The notes: a model not told the origin generated them from the sequence alone. A DNA stretch of 64,000 bases from CAYQQU01 sp964419545 (GCA_964419545.1 CAYQQU010000004.1:97007-161006), one strand, 5' to 3'. Counted from the first letter of the stretch, positions 31,925 through 40,471 are shown. Program-made: numbers and translations.

Positions 31925-34090
31925 ATGGGACAGCAAACTCCGATCACAACGTCGTTCGAGTTGCCGGACGGTAAAGAGGTAATCATTGAAACCGGCAAAC
32001 TCGCCACGCAAGCCGATGGTTCCGTCGTTGTGCGAATTGGAAATACCATGCTTTTCGCAACGGTTGTTTCCGCTAAGGAGGCGAAAGAGGGGCAGTCGTT
32101 TTTTCCGCTCTCCGTCGATTACCAGGAAAAATTTGCATCCGCCGGCCGCATCCCCGGCAACTTCTTCCGCCGGGAAGCCAAGCTCTCCGATTACGAAGTG
32201 TTGATCTCCCGCCTGGTCGACCGCGCCATCCGGCCCCTCTTCCCGGACCATTACATGAACGAAACGCAGGTGATCCTCAACCTGATCTCCGGCGATAAAG
32301 AAACGTTACCCGACGCCTACGCCGCCCTGGCGGCTTCGGCGGCTTTTTCCGTCTCGGATATCCCCTTTCAGGGGCCGATCTCGGAAGTGCGGGTCGCTCT
32401 CATCGAAGGGGAATACGCCGTTAATCCCGACCGCTCGGCGCTCGAAAAAGCTGAGCTGGACATCATCGTGGCCGCTACCCTCGATAATGTCATGATGGTG
32501 GAGGGCGAAGCGAAAGAGTGTTCCGAAAAAGAATTGGTGGAAGCCATTAAAGTGGGCCACGAGGCCATCAAAGTGCAGTGCCGGGCTCAGTTGGAACTGG
32601 CTGAAAAGGTGGGCGGCAAAGCGCTGAACAAACGCGAAGTGGCCGAGCCGGAAGAGAACGAAGAACTCAAAGAACGAGTGGCCCAGGTGCGCGATAAAGT
32701 GTACGAAGTCGCCAAAGCCGCCCTCGACAAGCAAAGCCGCAAAGAACGTTTCGACGCCATCAAGGAAGAACTGATCGAAGCCCTCACCGAAGAAAAAGGG
32801 GAGGAATTCATGGAGGAATACCAGGGGATGGCCGAGGAATATTACGGCAAACTCAAAAAGGAAGTGATCCGCGAAATGGTGCTCTCCGAAAGCATCCGCC
32901 TCGACGGCCGCCAACTCGACGAAATACGCCACATCTGGTGTGAGATCGATTACCTGCCGGCAGCGCACGGCTCGTCCATCTTTACCCGCGGGGAAACGCA
33001 GTCGCTGACTTCCCTGACCCTGGGTACGAAAACGGACGAGCTGATGATCGACAACGCGCTCTACCAACACTACGAAGGCTTTATCCTCCACTATAACTTC
33101 CCCGGCTTCTCGGTAGGCGAAGTGAAACCCCAGCGGGGCCCCGGCCGCCGCGAAGTCGGCCACGCCAACCTGGCCGGTCGCTCCCTCAAGCAGGTCATGC
33201 CCGACGAAATACCCTATACCATCCGCCTGGTTTCCGATATCCTGGAATCCAACGGCTCTTCCTCCATGGCTACCGTATGTGCGGGAGCCCTGGCGCTGAT
33301 GGACGGCGGCATCAAGATCAAAGCCCCGGTTTCGGGTATCGCCATGGGGATGATCTCCGACGGGGAACGCACGGCTATCCTCTCGGATATCCTCGGCGAC
33401 GAAGACGCGCTGGGCGATATGGACTTCAAGGTGACCGGCACCGCAAAAGGCATTACCGGCTGCCAGATGGACATCAAGATCGACGGCCTGCCTTACGAAA
33501 AACTGGAACAGGCCCTCGATCAGGCCCGCCGCGGCCGCCTGCACATCCTCGACGTGATGAACCAGGTGATCGACAAGCCTAACCCGGATATCAAACCGCA
33601 CGCACCGCGTATCGTGGAGATCCAGATCGACAAGAGCTTCATCGGCGCCGTTATCGGCCCGGGCGGCAAAGTCATCCAGGAGATCCAGGCGGAAACGAAT
33701 ACCAGCATTAATATCGAAGAAGTGGGCGACAAAGGGATCGTCAGCATCGCCAGCAGCGATAAGGCTTCGATCGACGCCGCTCTGGAGCGCATCCGGCGCA
33801 TCACCTTCACGCCCGAGGTGGGCGACGTCTACGAGGCAGTGGTGAAATCGGTTATGCCGTACGGCGTCTTTGTAGAGTTTTTCGGCAAGAGCGGCCTGCT
33901 GCACGTCTCGGAGATCTCCCATTCCCGCATCGAACGCGTGGAAGATTACTTCAAAGAAGGCGACCCCGTCAAGGTGAAGCTCATCGAAGTCGATAAACGC
34001 ACCGGCAAACTTCGCCTGTCGCGCAAAGCGCTGCTGCCCAAGCCGCAGCGCAACGGCAAAGGCGGCGGGGATCGGCATAAAGAAAATTAA
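31925..34090 (+). CDS. pnp: Polyribonucleotide nucleotidyltransferase (PNPase)
   Basis: The 721-residue trimeric 3'-5' phosphorolytic exoribonuclease degrades mRNA to nucleoside diphosphates. Domain order is complete: first RNase PH domain (about 15-145, with GNFFRREAKLSDYEVLISRL), helical linker, and second RNase PH domain (about 320-485, with FTRGETQSL, NFPGFSVGE, SGIAMGMI and DILGDEDALGDMDFKVTGT). A KH domain (about 565-620, VIGPGGKVIQEIQAET) and an S1 domain (about 630-700, GVFVEFFGKSGLLHVSEIS) follow. The phosphate-site residues in the second PH domain are intact. A basic tail ends the protein. It is followed by two strong hairpins. Confidence 0.98.
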   Translation: MGQQTPITTSFELPDGKEVIIETGKLATQADGSVVVRIGNTMLFATVVSAKEAKEGQSFFPLSVDYQEKFASAGRIPGNFFRREAKLSDYEVLISRLVDRAIRPLFPDHYMNETQVILNLISGDKETLPDAYAALAASAAFSVSDIPFQGPISEVRVALIEGEYAVNPDRSALEKAELDIIVAATLDNVMMVEGEAKECSEKELVEAIKVGHEAIKVQCRAQLELAEKVGGKALNKREVAEPEENEELKERVAQVRDKVYEVAKAALDKQSRKERFDAIKEELIEALTEEKGEEFMEEYQGMAEEYYGKLKKEVIREMVLSESIRLDGRQLDEIRHIWCEIDYLPAAHGSSIFTRGETQSLTSLTLGTKTDELMIDNALYQHYEGFILHYNFPGFSVGEVKPQRGPGRREVGHANLAGRSLKQVMPDEIPYTIRLVSDILESNGSSSMATVCAGALALMDGGIKIKAPVSGIAMGMISDGERTAILSDILGDEDALGDMDFKVTGTAKGITGCQMDIKIDGLPYEKLEQALDQARRGRLHILDVMNQVIDKPNPDIKPHAPRIVEIQIDKSFIGAVIGPGGKVIQEIQAETNTSINIEEVGDKGIVSIASSDKASIDAALERIRRITFTPEVGDVYEAVVKSVMPYGVFVEFFGKSGLLHVSEISHSRIERVEDYFKEGDPVKVKLIEVDKRTGKLRLSRKALLPKPQRNGKGGGDRHKEN

Positions 34091-34113
34091 CCCGGATTAC
34101 AGAAAAGGAAGAA

Positions 34114-34189
34114 AGCTAACGGTGGAGAGGGCCGAAATACAGCGACGCCCATCTTCCGGCGGCCTCTCTAATAAACACCAGCTGTAAGC
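34114..34189 (+). other. Nested inverted repeats in the pnp 3' untranslated region
   Basis: GAGAGGGCCG and CGGCGGCCTCTC can pair around a loop of roughly 22 bases. Outside them, GGTG can pair with CACC and AGC with GCT. The result is a layered stem-loop between the pnp stop and its terminator. It could be an mRNA-stabilising or processing element; no known RNA family is recognised. Confidence 0.45.
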
Positions 34190-34191
34190 AG

Positions 34192-34233
34192 AAGCCCGGC
34201 GCCACGAATGGCGGCCGGGCTTTCGCTTTTTTT
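34192..34233 (+). terminator. Strong intrinsic terminator after pnp
   Basis: AAGCCCGGC-GCCA, loop CGAA, TGGC-(g)-GCCGGGCTT forms a 13-bp stem with one bulged base, followed by TTCGC and seven Ts. It separates pnp from the sigma-factor gene. Confidence 0.9.
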
Positions 34234-34486
34234 AACTGAATATTAAATATCTTTCCCATTCGCGCCGAATGCGCTCACCGCTCGGAATAATTATCTTATT
34301 TTGTAGGGGACAAGGAAGGGTTCTTTGGTTTGGGGAACTAATTCCGGAGGACTATTGTATTTCAATTAACATTTGATAATAAACATTTTATTGAGAAAGT
34401 CAAGTTTTTAGTAATTTTATAGGCAACTTTTAAACGCCGTTCACCGTATATCCTTTGCATAGGTTTTCCTCAAAAATCCCTAACAT

Positions 34487-35353
34487 ATGCGTCAACTAAA
34501 GATTACCAATAAAATCACGGCTCGCGAGAGCCTCGCCCTCGATAAGTACCTCAACGACATCGGCAAGATCCCGATGCTGAATGCCGATGAGGAAGCCGAT
34601 CTGGCGCGCCGCATCCGCGAGGGCGATCAGTTGGCGCTGGAGCGGTTGACTAAGGCCAACCTGCGATTTGTCGTTTCCGTAGCCAAACAGTATCAGAACC
34701 AGGGCCTTTCGCTCAGCGATCTGATCAACGAAGGAAATGTCGGCCTGATGAAAGCGGCCCGCCGTTTTGACGAAACCAAAGGTTTCAAGTTCATCTCCTA
34801 CGCCGTCTGGTGGATCCGGCAGTCGATCCTGCAGGCCATCGTCGAATATTCGCGTATCGTGCGCCTGCCGCTCAATAAAGTAGGGTCGTACAATAAGGTC
34901 AACGAAGCTTTTCTTTCTTTTGTCCAGGAATTCGAGCGGGAACCGACCAACGAAGAATTGGCGGAGTTGCTCGACATGTCGCCCAAAGAGGTCGCCAATA
35001 TGCTCAAGGGCAACGGCCGCCACGTTTCGGTGGACGCCCCGCTGAGCGGGGAAGACGGCGACTCGACCATGCTCGATGTCATTTCCAGCGACGAAGGGAT
35101 GAGCCCCGACGGCACCCTGATGGAACAGTCGCTCAAGGAAGAAGTGCAACAGGGCCTCAGCATCCTCTCGCCCCGCGAGGTGGAAGTGTTGTCGGCCTAC
35201 TACGGGCTCAACGGTTACAAACCGCTTACCCTGGAAGAGATCGGAGAATTGTACGGCCTGACCCGCGAGCGGGTGCGCCAGATCAAAGAACGCGCCATTC
35301 GCCGCCTGCGCAAATCCTACAACCGCAACGCCTTGAAGTCTTACCTGGGATAG
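34487..35353 (+). CDS. rpoD: Primary (RpoD-type) RNA polymerase sigma factor
   Basis: The 288-residue housekeeping sigma factor directs RNA polymerase to -33/-7 promoters. It is the short Bacteroidota form without region 1.1. Region 1.2 starts at about residue 18 (DKYLNDIGKIPMLNADEEADL). Region 2 includes LRFVVSVAKQYQNQGLSLSD and GFKFISYAVWWIRQSILQAI. Region 3 includes VRLPLNKV and EREPTNEELAELLDMSPKEV. Region 4.2 has LTLEEIGELYGLTRERVRQI. The region 1.2-4.2 order is complete and the length matches the Bacteroidota family (about 286-290). Between the pnp terminator and this ATG lies a 250-bp AT-rich leader with no clear TAnnTTTG. Confidence 0.97.
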   Translation: MRQLKITNKITARESLALDKYLNDIGKIPMLNADEEADLARRIREGDQLALERLTKANLRFVVSVAKQYQNQGLSLSDLINEGNVGLMKAARRFDETKGFKFISYAVWWIRQSILQAIVEYSRIVRLPLNKVGSYNKVNEAFLSFVQEFEREPTNEELAELLDMSPKEVANMLKGNGRHVSVDAPLSGEDGDSTMLDVISSDEGMSPDGTLMEQSLKEEVQQGLSILSPREVEVLSAYYGLNGYKPLTLEEIGELYGLTRERVRQIKERAIRRLRKSYNRNALKSYLG

Positions 35354-35381
35354 TACGACGGCACAATTCGTCGCAGTCGTT

Positions 35382-35389
35382 TACTTTTG
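35382..35389 (+). promoter_or_regulatory. Bacteroidota -7 promoter element (TACTTTTG)
   Basis: TACTTTTG matches TAnnTTTG and lies 20 bp before the ATG of the SH3-domain protein, in the short gap after rpoD. No matching -33 box was found. Confidence 0.5.
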
Positions 35390-35409
35390 CGCTCCAAAAG
35401 GATATTTGT

Positions 35410-36504
35410 ATGCGTTTGCTGATCCTGTTGGTGCTTTTGCTCATGCTGACGGCGCCGGCCTGTCGACCGGAAAAAGAAGCCGCCGATCCTGCCCCTGCGG
35501 CCCCGTCCGCTGATCTTATCCTCACTACCGAAGGCATTCGCCTCTGGTCGGAGCCGGGCGCGGAAGGCGCTGTTCTGGCGGAGTTGCCGCGCGGCGCCGC
35601 TTTGCGCGACCTCGGGGCGGTCAGCTCCTTCACTACGCCGATCCGGTTGCGGGGGGCGGACTACGACGAACCCTGGCTGCGCGTAGCGACCGCCGACGGC
35701 AGCGCGGGCTGGCTCTACGGCGGCGTGCTGCACTTCGGGGTCGCCGATACCGCGGCTGCCCGCCAATTGCTGATGACAAAGCGGTTGCAAAGTTTTTTCG
35801 GGCCCTTGCAGGTCGAGCGCATTCAGCAGTACCGCAAGGCCTTCCACCGTACCGCCACCCTGGAGGATTTTTCACACACCTTTTTCGCCGGCCAGGCCCT
35901 GCGGGATACGCTGACGGATATCCTGGCTTCGCGAACCGAAGTGCAGCCTCTTCCTTCTCCGCCCAACCTGTTCTGGCTGGAGGAGGCCCTGCCCGGCTTC
36001 CTGCCGCAGCTGGTTGACGCTGGCGCCGCGTATTACCTATTCACGGATTACCGGGATTTCCTGGCGTTGGCCGAACGGACGACGGCGACGACCGACGACG
36101 AATTTATCGAACTTTGCATTGCCGCTTTTCCGGAAGACAGCATCGAGTATTTTTACCCGGCCTGGACCTTCCCGGTTGCCGGCCAGGCCGTTCACAGTTT
36201 ACTGGGTAGAGGCGACCACCGGCGCGCGCTCGCGGGTATCGACCGGCTCTGGCGGCAGTCGGACCGTTTTCACCCGGCCCTGGAACGCCTCAAAGGCGGG
36301 CTGCTCAACGATATCACCCGCCCGGATGTTACCTTTTGGGAAAAGCGCTCAAAAGCGATCGAAGAACTCGATTCTATCATTACCGGGGAATACGCCTGCC
36401 TCACGCCCCAGGAAAAAATAGCGCTGGAAACCCGGCGCCGGCAACTCGCCGACACCCTACAAACGACGATTACCTTTGATCATCAGTCGGGTATTTATGA
36501 ATAG
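35410..36504 (+). CDS. Exported SH3-domain protein, probable lipoprotein
   Basis: The 364-residue protein begins with a lipoprotein-like signal (MRLLILLVLLLMLTAPAC, cysteine 18; the APAC lipobox is imperfect) and a Pro/Ala-rich linker. An SH3-type 3 (SH3b) domain at about residues 35-110 has the pattern GIRLWSEPGAEGAVLAELPR and ends in GSAGWLYGGVLHF; such domains often bind peptidoglycan. The remaining ~250 residues are mainly helical with no recognised enzyme motif. Typical segments are FFGPLQVERIQQYRKAF and YPAWTFPVAGQAVHSLLGRG. It is likely attached to a membrane and exposed to the periplasm. Function unknown. Confidence 0.7.
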   Translation: MRLLILLVLLLMLTAPACRPEKEAADPAPAAPSADLILTTEGIRLWSEPGAEGAVLAELPRGAALRDLGAVSSFTTPIRLRGADYDEPWLRVATADGSAGWLYGGVLHFGVADTAAARQLLMTKRLQSFFGPLQVERIQQYRKAFHRTATLEDFSHTFFAGQALRDTLTDILASRTEVQPLPSPPNLFWLEEALPGFLPQLVDAGAAYYLFTDYRDFLALAERTTATTDDEFIELCIAAFPEDSIEYFYPAWTFPVAGQAVHSLLGRGDHRRALAGIDRLWRQSDRFHPALERLKGGLLNDITRPDVTFWEKRSKAIEELDSIITGEYACLTPQEKIALETRRRQLADTLQTTITFDHQSGIYE

Positions 36505-36520
36505 CCGATGGAAAATTGGC

Positions 36521-36528
36521 TATCTTTC
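36521..36528 (+). promoter_or_regulatory. Weak -7-like element (TATCTTTC)
   Basis: TATCTTTC differs from TAnnTTTG at the final base. It lies 46 bp before the ATG of the 223-residue membrane-anchored protein. Confidence 0.3.
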
Positions 36529-36574
36529 TGAAAATTTGTAACTACTGCGGCAGGACAAACAGAATTTGTAAATA

Positions 36575-37246
36575 ATGATTCCATTTACCTTTATCACTCT
36601 GGCGGTAGCCGGCGCCGGCGCCTACATGCTGAGCCGGGTGCTGCGCAACTTCCAGCCCGGCAACAAAAAAATTATGGCCGACCTCGCCGATATCCAATCG
36701 GATATGGACAAGTGGGCCGGCGAGCTGGTGCCCCTCACCAATGAGGAGATCGAGCTCTTTTCGTTCCGGCAGACCAACCAAAGTTCCAAGCGCGGCATGA
36801 CGCCCACCGCCCACGGCGTTTACACCACCATTTACCACGAGCCGGTGCTGGCTTACTCCTACAAACAATACGCCGGTAAAGGCCGCCACGCCCTGCTTTA
36901 CGTGCGTACCGCCGAACACGACTACTCGTACTGGATGCGGCCGGGCGGCGTACAGGTCGTTATCGACGATCAGCTCGTAGGCACCCTGAAAGAAAACGGC
37001 ATTCTCTACGATGCTAAAAAACAACGACCGCTGGCGCGCATCAACCGCGGAGCCGACGAACTGATGCCCATCCTGATCCGCGACCGCGAAGTGGGCAGCC
37101 TGGTCCGGCCTACGCCCGAAGCCGCCAAAGAAGCCAGCCCCCGCGCTTTTCAATTCGTAAAAAGCGACCTGAACCCCGAAGAGCGCAGCTTGCTCATCGC
37201 ACTGGCAGCCTATGAGCTGGGACATCCCGCTATCGAAAAAAAATAA
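36575..37246 (+). CDS. Unrecognised membrane-anchored protein
   Basis: I do not recognise this 223-residue protein. It has one N-terminal membrane segment (FTFITLAVAGAGAYMLSRVL, about residues 4-23). A soluble region follows with KWAGELVPLTNEEIELFSF, a beta-rich middle (HALLYVRTAEHDYSYWMRPG, VQVVIDDQLVGTLKENGILY) and a final helix containing LNPEERSLLIALAAYELGH. Codon use and GC look like the neighbours, so it is likely a real gene. The beta stretch with DDQLVGTLK resembles scramblase- or tubby-like strands only in a general way, and no family assignment is made. The start has no competing ATG nearby. Confidence 0.6.
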   Translation: MIPFTFITLAVAGAGAYMLSRVLRNFQPGNKKIMADLADIQSDMDKWAGELVPLTNEEIELFSFRQTNQSSKRGMTPTAHGVYTTIYHEPVLAYSYKQYAGKGRHALLYVRTAEHDYSYWMRPGGVQVVIDDQLVGTLKENGILYDAKKQRPLARINRGADELMPILIRDREVGSLVRPTPEAAKEASPRAFQFVKSDLNPEERSLLIALAAYELGHPAIEKK

Positions 37247-37281
37247 AGCGTCTGTAAAAAACGAAAGACGCACGCTTTGTG
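37245..37281 (+). terminator. Possible terminator
   Basis: AAAGCGT and ACGCTTT can pair around a 20-base loop that itself contains CGTC/GACG, followed by a weak T-rich run. It begins at the stop of the membrane-anchored protein. Confidence 0.35.
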
Positions 37282-37448
37282 ATTTGTCGAAAAGTACTTT
37301 ACTTTGTTCCTTAACCTAATCGCTTAAAACCTTTTCCACCCAATCTTGTTTTGCAACTAATTTATGCTCCGAACGGCATGAGGGCATAGATCATTATGAA
37401 GGTATGGGTGCTCGCCGATGACCGAGCACTGCGGTAAACTTTGCAGCG

Positions 37449-37868
37449 ATGAATCTGAAGAAAAAAGCAGGGCTGATCATTTACCGGTTCAAAGAAAAAG
37501 GACTGGAGGTTTTTCTGGTGAATTCCGGGGAAGCCGATCAATGGGAAATCCCCCAGCGCGAACTGGACGATACCCAACCCACCGCACTGAACGACGAGGA
37601 GCGTTTCATCGTTCTGGACCCGGTACAGCAGGAAGACGGCGGTGTGGAGGAAGCGTACGCCGCGGAAGGCGACTGGCACGAGATCCCTTCCCTCAAGGCC
37701 ATGGTGTACGAGGATGCGATCCAGATCAAGGAAAAGTTTTTCGAGATGGAAAGCGGCGCTTATTTCGTAGTGAAAGAAGCTTTCAAAAAGGTGCTCCCGC
37801 ACCAGTATAAGTTCCTCAAGGAATTGAAGGATATTCTGATTGACCGCAACAGCATCCGCGATCTTTAA
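37449..37868 (+). CDS. Nudix-fold protein lacking the Nudix box
   Basis: The 139-residue protein opens like a Nudix hydrolase: KKAGLIIYRFKEKGLEVFLV is followed by a WEIPQRELDD turn where active enzymes have W-x-LPKG. The catalytic Nudix box (G-x5-E-x7-RE-x2-EE-x-G) does not appear anywhere. Instead there is an acidic segment (QQEDGGVEEAYAAEGDWHEI) and a helical end (FKKVLPHQYKFLKELKDILI). It may be a non-catalytic Nudix-like protein that binds nucleotide or protein. The alternative is that the fold resemblance is superficial. The stop lies 6 bp from the stop of cmk on the other strand. Confidence 0.62.
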   Translation: MNLKKKAGLIIYRFKEKGLEVFLVNSGEADQWEIPQRELDDTQPTALNDEERFIVLDPVQQEDGGVEEAYAAEGDWHEIPSLKAMVYEDAIQIKEKFFEMESGAYFVVKEAFKKVLPHQYKFLKELKDILIDRNSIRDL

Positions 37869-37874
37869 TCTGGG

Positions 37875-38570
37875 TTAGTCTCTCTTTTCAGCGATCTTTT
37901 TCCGGGCGAGCTCCAGGGCGGCTTCCAGCTGTTCGTCGGGGGTCAGATGGGTGTTGTCGAGCACGACGGCGTCTTCGGCCTTCCGCAGCGGGCTGTCGGC
38001 CCGGGTGGAATCGATGTGATCCCGTTCTTCGAGGTTTCTGCGCACCGCTTCCACCGGCGTTTCTTTCCCTTTGGCCGCCAGTTCGGCGTACCGCCTGCGC
38101 GTGCGTTCTTCGGCGCTGGCCGTAAGGAAGATCTTCAGTTCGGCTTCCGGGAAGACCACGGTCCCGATGTCCCGCCCGTCCATCACGATCCCTTTCTCTT
38201 TGCCCATTTCCTGTTGCAAGCTAACCATAGCGCGGCGTACGGCCGGGATGGCGGCAACGTGGCTCACCTTTTGCGATACCGGCATTTCGCGGATCTGTTC
38301 TTCCACGTCCCGGCCGTTGAGGAGGGTGCGGTTGCCCTGTGCGTCGCGCCGGAAGCCGATCGAGATCCCCGGCAGGGCGGCGCCGACCGCATCGGGCTGA
38401 CGGGGGTCGATGTCGTTTTCGAGCAGGAAAAGCGTGACGGCCCGGTACATGGCGCCCGAATCGACGTAGGCGTATCCGAGGGCGGCGGCCAGGGCTTTAG
38501 CGAGGGTGCTTTTCCCGCAGGAAGAGCGGCCGTCGATGGCGATGGTTATTTTGTAGGTGGAAGCGGACAT
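37875..38570 (-). CDS. cmk: Cytidylate kinase
   Basis: The 231-residue (d)CMP kinase transfers phosphate from ATP to CMP or dCMP in the cytoplasm. The P-loop GRSSCGKST is at about residues 13-21, followed by VDSGAMYRAVTLF (NMP-binding entry), the NMP domain with NGRDVEEQIR, the GIVMDGRDIGTVVFPEAELK segment and the LID region TRRRYAELAAKG with RRNLEERDHIDSTRADSPL. Start MSASTYKITIAIDG is chosen because the P-loop follows at family spacing; 35 upstream codons in the same frame look spurious. It lies 31 bp downstream of an unrecognised helical gene on the same strand and is probably co-transcribed with it. Confidence 0.95.
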   Translation of the reverse strand: MSASTYKITIAIDGRSSCGKSTLAKALAAALGYAYVDSGAMYRAVTLFLLENDIDPRQPDAVGAALPGISIGFRRDAQGNRTLLNGRDVEEQIREMPVSQKVSHVAAIPAVRRAMVSLQQEMGKEKGIVMDGRDIGTVVFPEAELKIFLTASAEERTRRRYAELAAKGKETPVEAVRRNLEERDHIDSTRADSPLRKAEDAVVLDNTHLTPDEQLEAALELARKKIAEKRD

Positions 38571-38601
38571 ACAAGCAGGACGGGTTTTTCTTTGAAAAAG
38601 G

Positions 38602-40116
38602 TTATTCCAGCCGGTCGCACAGGAGGGCCCAAAGCTTTTCGAAGGGCAGGAACTCCAGTTCGTGCAGTTTTCCACGGTAGAAGAAAGGCCTTTCTTTCAG
38701 CCGGCTTTCGTATTTGTGGGTATTGCTGAGCATGCGGGGTTGCAGGTCGGCCTTGACCAGTTGGTGCAGCAGGCGCACGAATTGGTTGTGGCGAAAAAAG
38801 TAGTCTTTGCGCAGGTAGCTGATCGTAAAAGTGTAGAGCAGTTCGATCTGGTCTTTGATGCCGCTCTGGCGTTTGCGGTTGAATTGACGCATCAGGCCGA
38901 GGAGCATGATGTGGAAGTTCAGCGGGCGGCGCTCCTTGGCTTCACTGATGGGGCGGTCCAGCATTTTGCTCACCGCGGCGGGTTCCCGTTTCGGTTTGGT
39001 GAGCAGCTGGGTGCGTTCGGCTTCCATGGAGAGGATGAAATGCACGAACCCTTCGTATAGAATCCATTTGTCGGCTTCCAGGCCGCTCAGCCGGCCGTAA
39101 TTTTTGTGGGTCGTAACGTGGCTGAGGATAGCTGCTGCGCTGACGTACTGTTCGGTATGCAGAGAAAGCAGGAGGTAATATTCGAGGTATTTGAACCATT
39201 CGGGCCCGCCGTCGGGGATGCGGGGCAGGCAGCGTTCGGCAGCCGTCCGGCCATCGGCGAACTGGCGCAGGTGCAGAAAGGCCGACATCTGGCGGATGAA
39301 CAGGCGGGAGGCCACGCCGGCCTGGTAAAATTCCTTGCGCGCGTTCTGCTGGTATTCGTCGGCTTGTTCGAATACTTCCAGGGCCCCGATGAAGTCGCGG
39401 TTCAATTCAAACTGCATGATCCAGACGAAGTACATATTGAAGCTGATGGTCGGGGAATCGTATTTTTCCGACAGGCGCAACAACTCTTCGCCGGCCTGGA
39501 TCAGCCCTTCGTATTCGCCGGGCTCGGAAGGAGAGTCTTTCCGGTATTCGAGCAGCACCTGCTGGTAAAGTTGTTCCGACCGGATCTCGGCCTGGAGGAG
39601 GCCGGTATAGGTGTCGAGTTGTTCGCGGTATTTCTGGTAGTCTTTTTCATCGCCTTCGCGGGCGGCCTGGTCGCAGAGGAGGCGGGTGCAGCCGATGACG
39701 AGGTCGGAAAACTGGTATTTCAGCGCGGTGGTCAGCAGCTGGCGGGCCAGGGCGATGGCCGACTGTTCGGCGCCGTAAGACTGCAGGATGCGGATCTGCG
39801 TCCATTCGCGGTTGCTGTGGTAAAAGGCCTGTTCGTAGTTGCCGGCAACGGGGGTGTTGGCGTCCAGAAAAAAAAGCGTGTTGAGCAGCCGCCGCCGGAA
39901 GCGCGATTTCAGCTGGCGGTAGCGCGAGTCGCTGGGATCGCAATCGTACAACAGAGCGGCCGCTTCGAGGTCGTTGCGGAACTTGTTTTCCTGAAGAGCG
40001 AGGTAGAAATCGTTGAATTTGCTGTCGCGGTGCTGCAGGTTGTGGGCGTCGAAAATCTCGATTTTTTTAACCCGCTTTTTGTTGACGATTTGTGCGATCT
40101 CGATCAAATTTTTCAT
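38602..40116 (-). CDS. Unrecognised large helical-repeat protein upstream of cmk
   Basis: I do not recognise this 504-residue protein. It is almost entirely alpha-helical with repeated amphipathic helices and spaced aromatic residues (YYLLLSLHTEQYVSAAAIL, WILYEGFVHFILSMEAERTQ). The pattern suggests a TPR- or SPO-like solenoid but lacks clear consensus. No signal peptide or membrane span was seen. The start MKNLIEIAQIV is favoured because a TACATTTG -7 motif lies 31 bp upstream, whereas an earlier frame start would overlap that motif. The conserved-looking N-terminus KKRVKKIEIFDAHNLQH could bind nucleic acid. It is the first gene of the probable cmk transcript. Codon use matches the neighbours. 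Confidence 0.62.
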   Translation of the reverse strand: MKNLIEIAQIVNKKRVKKIEIFDAHNLQHRDSKFNDFYLALQENKFRNDLEAAALLYDCDPSDSRYRQLKSRFRRRLLNTLFFLDANTPVAGNYEQAFYHSNREWTQIRILQSYGAEQSAIALARQLLTTALKYQFSDLVIGCTRLLCDQAAREGDEKDYQKYREQLDTYTGLLQAEIRSEQLYQQVLLEYRKDSPSEPGEYEGLIQAGEELLRLSEKYDSPTISFNMYFVWIMQFELNRDFIGALEVFEQADEYQQNARKEFYQAGVASRLFIRQMSAFLHLRQFADGRTAAERCLPRIPDGGPEWFKYLEYYLLLSLHTEQYVSAAAILSHVTTHKNYGRLSGLEADKWILYEGFVHFILSMEAERTQLLTKPKREPAAVSKMLDRPISEAKERRPLNFHIMLLGLMRQFNRKRQSGIKDQIELLYTFTISYLRKDYFFRHNQFVRLLHQLVKADLQPRMLSNTHKYESRLKERPFFYRGKLHELEFLPFEKLWALLCDRLE

Positions 40117-40146
40117 TCCTTTCCCCAATTTGTGACAGCAAAAAGA

Positions 40147-40154
40147 CAAATGTA
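40147..40154 (-). promoter_or_regulatory. Bacteroidota -7 promoter element of the helical gene and cmk (TACATTTG)
   Basis: TACATTTG on the minus strand matches TAnnTTTG and lies 31 bp upstream of the preferred ATG. It follows a possible terminator of the small DUF2795 gene. No clear -33 box was found. Confidence 0.5.
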
Positions 40155-40159
40155 AACAA

Positions 40160-40203
40160 AAAGGAAGAAAAAAGGGCCTTTCACCGCCCGGCGAAAAACC
40201 CTG
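40160..40203 (-). terminator. Possible terminator after the DUF2795 gene
   Basis: On the minus strand GGG-TTT-CGC can pair imperfectly with GCG-AAA-CCC, followed by a long T-rich run (CTTTTTTCTTCC). The stem is not perfect, so this is tentative. Confidence 0.4.
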
Positions 40204-40249
40204 GTATCTTTTCTTTTACATTGTGGGGTAAAGGACCGGTTGACCCAAC

Positions 40250-40471
40250 TTAGTATTCATCTTCATTGAAGAGGAAGTCGTCTTTGCGGGGGTAGTCGGG
40301 CCAGATGTCTTCAATCCCCTCGTAGATTTCACCCTCGTCCTCCATTTGCTGCAGGTTCTCGATCACCTCCAGCGGGGCGCCCGAACGGATAGCGTAATCG
40401 ATCAGCTCATCACGAGTAGCCGGCCACGGAGCGTCTTCCAGGTGATAGGCAAGTTCTAACGTCCAATACAT
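40250..40471 (-). CDS. Small acidic DUF2795 domain protein
   Basis: The 73-residue protein begins MYWTLELAYHLEDAPWPATR, then DELIDYAIRSGAPLEVIENL and an acidic tail (GIEDIWPDYPRKDDFLFNED). The pattern of a short helix, a WPATRDELIDYA turn and a VIENLQ helix is that of the DUF2795 family, common in Bacteroidota. The preferred ATG is four codons inside a TTG-started frame, and all conserved residues follow it. The family has no established function; a regulatory or adaptor role is guesswork. It stands as a single gene between the transglutaminase-like gene and the cmk transcript. Confidence 0.85.
   Translation of the reverse strand: MYWTLELAYHLEDAPWPATRDELIDYAIRSGAPLEVIENLQQMEDEGEIYEGIEDIWPDYPRKDDFLFNEDEY

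Noticed and set aside
32306..34078. 590-codon open frame opposite pnp
   Set aside because: Antisense shadow of PNPase; composition is biased (His/Asp/Phe-rich) and no motif is visible.
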